Assembly (NCBI GenBank): GCA_011321935.1 | Contig: DROJ01000403.1 | Span: forward strand, 1-45,275 | Origin: Bacteroidota bacterium | GTDB lineage: Bacteria; Bacteroidota; Bacteroidia; Chitinophagales; Saprospiraceae | Length of the DNA: 45,275 bases | Direction: 5' to 3' | Shown here: piece after piece, positions 42,952-45,275 of the stretch | Layout of the letters: every line of letters begins with the position of its first letter | How positions within the stretch are numbered: position 1 is the stretch's first letter | Translations under genes and position numbers: made by a program | Notes under the pieces: generated by a model | Seen by the model: only the letters and a program-made list of their open reading frames with translations | What the model was told of the DNA's origin: nothing | Database searches by the model: none

Positions 42952-44163
42952 TCAAACCTCCTGCCCCACCAATATATCCAATTTCCTCGCCACCATCGCT
43001 ATCTTGTCAACGGCCTCCTCGATCTGCTCAAAAGTATGTGTTGCCATCAAAGAAAAGCGGATCAACGTATCCTCCGGCGCGACTGCAGGTGTGATGACGG
43101 GATTGACAAAAACCCCTGCTTCTTGCAGCATATGGGTGAGCATAAAAGTTTTGTTGATGTCCCTCACATAGATCGGGATGATGGGCGTTTCGGAAGGGCC
43201 GGTATCGAAGCCGAGTTCATCGAGCATGCCTTTGGCGTGGCGGGTGTTGGCCCATACTTTTTCGATGCGTTCGGGCTCCGATTGGATGAGTTCCAGTGCG
43301 GCAATGACCGCCGCCGCATTGGCCGGGGCGATGCTTGCGCTGAAGATGAGTGAGCGGGCGTGGTGCTTGAGCCAATTGGCAATTTCATGGCTCGTGGCAA
43401 TGAAGCCGCCGATGGTCGCCAATGATTTGGAGAAGGTGCCCATGACGAGGTCCACCTCGTCGGTGAGGCCAAAATGGTCGCAGGTGCCCCTGCCGAGATT
43501 GCCCAAAACGCCGAGGCCGTGGGCGTCGTCCACCATGATATTGGCCTTGTACTTTCTGGCCAGTTCAACAATTTCGGGCAATTTGCAAATGTCGCCTTCC
43601 ATGCTGAACACGCCGTCCATGACGATGAGGGCCATGTCGTTGGGGCCTCTTTTTTGACCAACCATGCGCAGTGTTTTTTCCAACGATTCCATGTCGTTGT
43701 GGCGGTACTTGCGGGTGGTGGCAAAGGAAAGTCGGGTGCCGTCAATGATGGAGGCGTGGTCGAGTTCATCAATGATGATGAAGTCCTTGCGGCCCAGCAG
43801 CGAGGACAGCACGCCGAGGTTGACCTGCATGCCCGTACTGAAAACGATGGCCTCCTCTTTGCCGACGAATTCGGCGAGGGCATGTTCCAGTTTGACGTGG
43901 AGATCGAGCGAGCCGTTGAGGAAACGGGAACCGGCACAGCCGGAGCCGTATTTGTCAATGGCGCGCTTGGCGGCCTCTTTGAGTTTAGGGTGGTTGGTCA
44001 GCCCGAGGTAAGAGTTCGAGCCGAACATGAGCACTCTCTTTCCGTTCATCGTGACGACGGTGTCCTGGTCGCTTTCGATGGCCCGGAAATAGGGATAGAC
44101 CCCAGCGGCTTTCACCTTTTGTGGTTCGGTGTACCGCGCCATTTTTTGTTGGAGCAAGTTCAT
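42952..44163 (-). CDS. spt: Alpha-oxoamine synthase family PLP enzyme, probable serine palmitoyltransferase (SPT)
   Basis: VLMFGSNSYLGLTNHPKLKEAAKRAIDKYGSGCAGSRFLNGSLDLHVKLEHALAEFVGKEEAIVFSTGMQVNLGVLSSLL...DELDHASIIDGTRLS...VDDAHGLGVLGNLGRGTCDHFGL...MGTFSKSLATIGGFI; closer in style to SPT/KBL than to BioF. Confidence 0.85.
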   Translation of the reverse strand: MNLLQQKMARYTEPQKVKAAGVYPYFRAIESDQDTVVTMNGKRVLMFGSNSYLGLTNHPKLKEAAKRAIDKYGSGCAGSRFLNGSLDLHVKLEHALAEFVGKEEAIVFSTGMQVNLGVLSSLLGRKDFIIIDELDHASIIDGTRLSFATTRKYRHNDMESLEKTLRMVGQKRGPNDMALIVMDGVFSMEGDICKLPEIVELARKYKANIMVDDAHGLGVLGNLGRGTCDHFGLTDEVDLVMGTFSKSLATIGGFIATSHEIANWLKHHARSLIFSASIAPANAAAVIAALELIQSEPERIEKVWANTRHAKGMLDELGFDTGPSETPIIPIYVRDINKTFMLTHMLQEAGVFVNPVITPAVAPEDTLIRFSLMATHTFEQIEEAVDKIAMVARKLDILVGQEV

Positions 44164-44350
44164 CTGTTTTTCTGTTTTATTTCTTTAGCGGTTGCGAATG
44201 TGAATTATCTGTGTTTTTTAGGGCTTTGCCCTAAGTTGGCAAATGCCGCCCTTTCAGGGCTTTTTTAAATGCCTTTTTAATTAAAAAAATATTAATTCGG
44301 CATATTGCTTTCTTCGTAATGTTCTTCTAAAATTGATTTGTAATTTTAGA

Positions 44351-44755
44351 TTAAACAGCCCAGTTATCAATCTCCAATTCACTGATTGGGCTGAAATGTT
44401 TAGTATTGTTGGTTATCAATATGAGGTCGTTTTCGATTGCCGTGCCTGCGATTAAAATATCGGTGTGACCGATAGTTACCCCTGATTTTCTCAGGTCAGA
44501 ATATATCCTTGCAGAAATATCCGCTCCTTTATGTGTCAATGGCAATACATTGTGGACTTCAACAAAAGTTTGAAGTTTGTCCAGCATGTTTTTCGAGTCC
44601 TTATAAATGAGGCCATTTTTGAGTTCGTAAAATGTTACGGCACTCAAATAGATCGATCCACCGTTTAAGATATGATTGTTTATTTTTTCAACCACTTTTT
44701 TTTCACTCCTAAAAAAGTAGGAAATTATATCCGTATCCACGATGACATTTTTCAT
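44351..44755 (-). CDS. VapC-like PIN-domain toxin
   Basis: MKNVIVDTDIISYFFRSEKKVVEKI...ISAVTFYELKNGL-like segment...GVTIGHTDILIAGTAIENDLILITNNTKHFSPISELEIDNW. Confidence 0.9.
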   Translation of the reverse strand: MKNVIVDTDIISYFFRSEKKVVEKINNHILNGGSIYLSAVTFYELKNGLIYKDSKNMLDKLQTFVEVHNVLPLTHKGADISARIYSDLRKSGVTIGHTDILIAGTAIENDLILITNNTKHFSPISELEIDNWAV

Positions 44756-45015
44756 AACTCCACATTGCGGTTAAAAAGGTTGCTTCTTATTTCCTTAAAA
44801 TAGTTCTGCAATTCTTCAAATTCCTTATCGCTCATATCCGACCAAGCCCCTGCCAAGGACATGGTTATCCTTGCCCGCTCCTTGGCATCTAATTTTTTGT
44901 ATTTTTCTTTTGATTTTAAATGCGTTAAATACTCATCCACTTGTGGAAGGTATTCAACAGGTATTGTACTTAATTTTTGAAGTACCGATTGATATATTTC
45001 ACTGCTGCTTCCCAT
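44752..45015 (-). CDS. Putative antitoxin partner of the VapC-like toxin (87 aa)
   Basis: Overlaps the toxin start by 4 bp, same strand; MGSSSEIYQSVLQKLSTIPVEYLPQVDEYLTHLKSKEKYKKLDAKERARITMSLAGAWSDMSDKEFEELQNYFKEIRS. Confidence 0.75.
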   Translation of the reverse strand: MGSSSEIYQSVLQKLSTIPVEYLPQVDEYLTHLKSKEKYKKLDAKERARITMSLAGAWSDMSDKEFEELQNYFKEIRSNLFNRNVEL

Positions 45016-45106
45016 GTTTCATTATTTTAATTAAAAAGGTTCTTCTCCCTTTTTAGTGGGTAAATTTTAAAAACAGGCTTATAATGTATCATTTTAAATA
45101 TCCGGA

Positions 45107-45275
45107 GTAAATGCACAAAATGCTCACTCGGCTCCGCTGTTTTTTTGTCATCCGCTTTAGCGGAACTGCGATGTCTGGTGTGTGCGGTGTTCATGGCTTC
45201 CCTCATCACGTTGCAGTTCCGCTAAAGCGGATGACAAAAAAACAGCGGAGCCGAGTGAGCATTTTGTGCATTTAC
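45107..45275. repeat. 169-bp inverted repeat with perfect 63-bp arms and 43-nt spacer, right arm ending at the window edge
   Basis: GTAAATGCACAAAATGCTCACTCGGCTCCGCTGTTTTTTTGTCATCCGCTTTAGCGGAACTGC and its exact reverse complement at 45213-45275. Confidence 0.97.

Noticed and set aside
43164-43958. 264-aa ORFs on both strands over the SPT gene (also 43474..44268 +)
   Set aside because: Shadow ORFs; the SPT frame has all conserved alpha-oxoamine synthase motifs.
45027-45209. 60-aa minus-strand ORF in the terminal inverted repeat
   Set aside because: Its N-terminal part is encoded by the hairpin spacer and arm sequence; no family similarity; likely chance ORF.

Overview
A 45.3 kb window from what looks like a Bacteroidota (Saprospiraceae-like) chromosome or contig. 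I infer this from T9SS C-terminal sorting domains, PorP/SprF proteins, HYR-repeat surface proteins and TAnnTTTG-type promoters. Main content: (1) a SprB/SprF-like surface adhesin locus made of a 2556-aa HYR protein with a type B gliding-motility CTD, PorP/SprF and OmpA-PD40-SPOR, next to a second giant HYR/P-domain/cohesin-like/dockerin-like protein with a type A CTD; (2) an uncharacterised two-gene unit at 19.2-20.9 kb; (3) a GreA-like small protein; (4) a GMC oxidoreductase plus a gluconate-dehydrogenase-subunit-3-like lipoprotein; (5) housekeeping genes: Rne/Rng ribonuclease, an unlisted 31-aa AURKAIP1/COX24-like basic protein, a TPR protein, HU, YicC, gmk and apaG; (6) a second PorP/OmpA pair whose OmpA protein carries a DUF1573-like C-terminus; (7) a GT9 transferase, a GH25 lysozyme and an SRPBCC/GyrI-like protein; (8) a candidate bacterial sphingolipid cluster: serine palmitoyltransferase-like, GNAT-like putative ceramide synthase, NAD-dependent epimerase-like putative ceramide reductase and an APH-family kinase; (9) a VapC-type toxin with a small upstream partner. 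Intergenic regions are unusually rich in inverted repeats. These include a perfect 63-bp-arm inverted repeat ending exactly at the window edge, a roughly 217-bp nested inverted repeat inside the sphingolipid cluster, a 157-bp element downstream of gmk, and a dispersed motif shared between 18.9-19.0 kb and 39.0 kb. No tRNA, rRNA, CRISPR array, prophage or intact transposase was recognised. All family calls are from reading the sequences; no database search was run.
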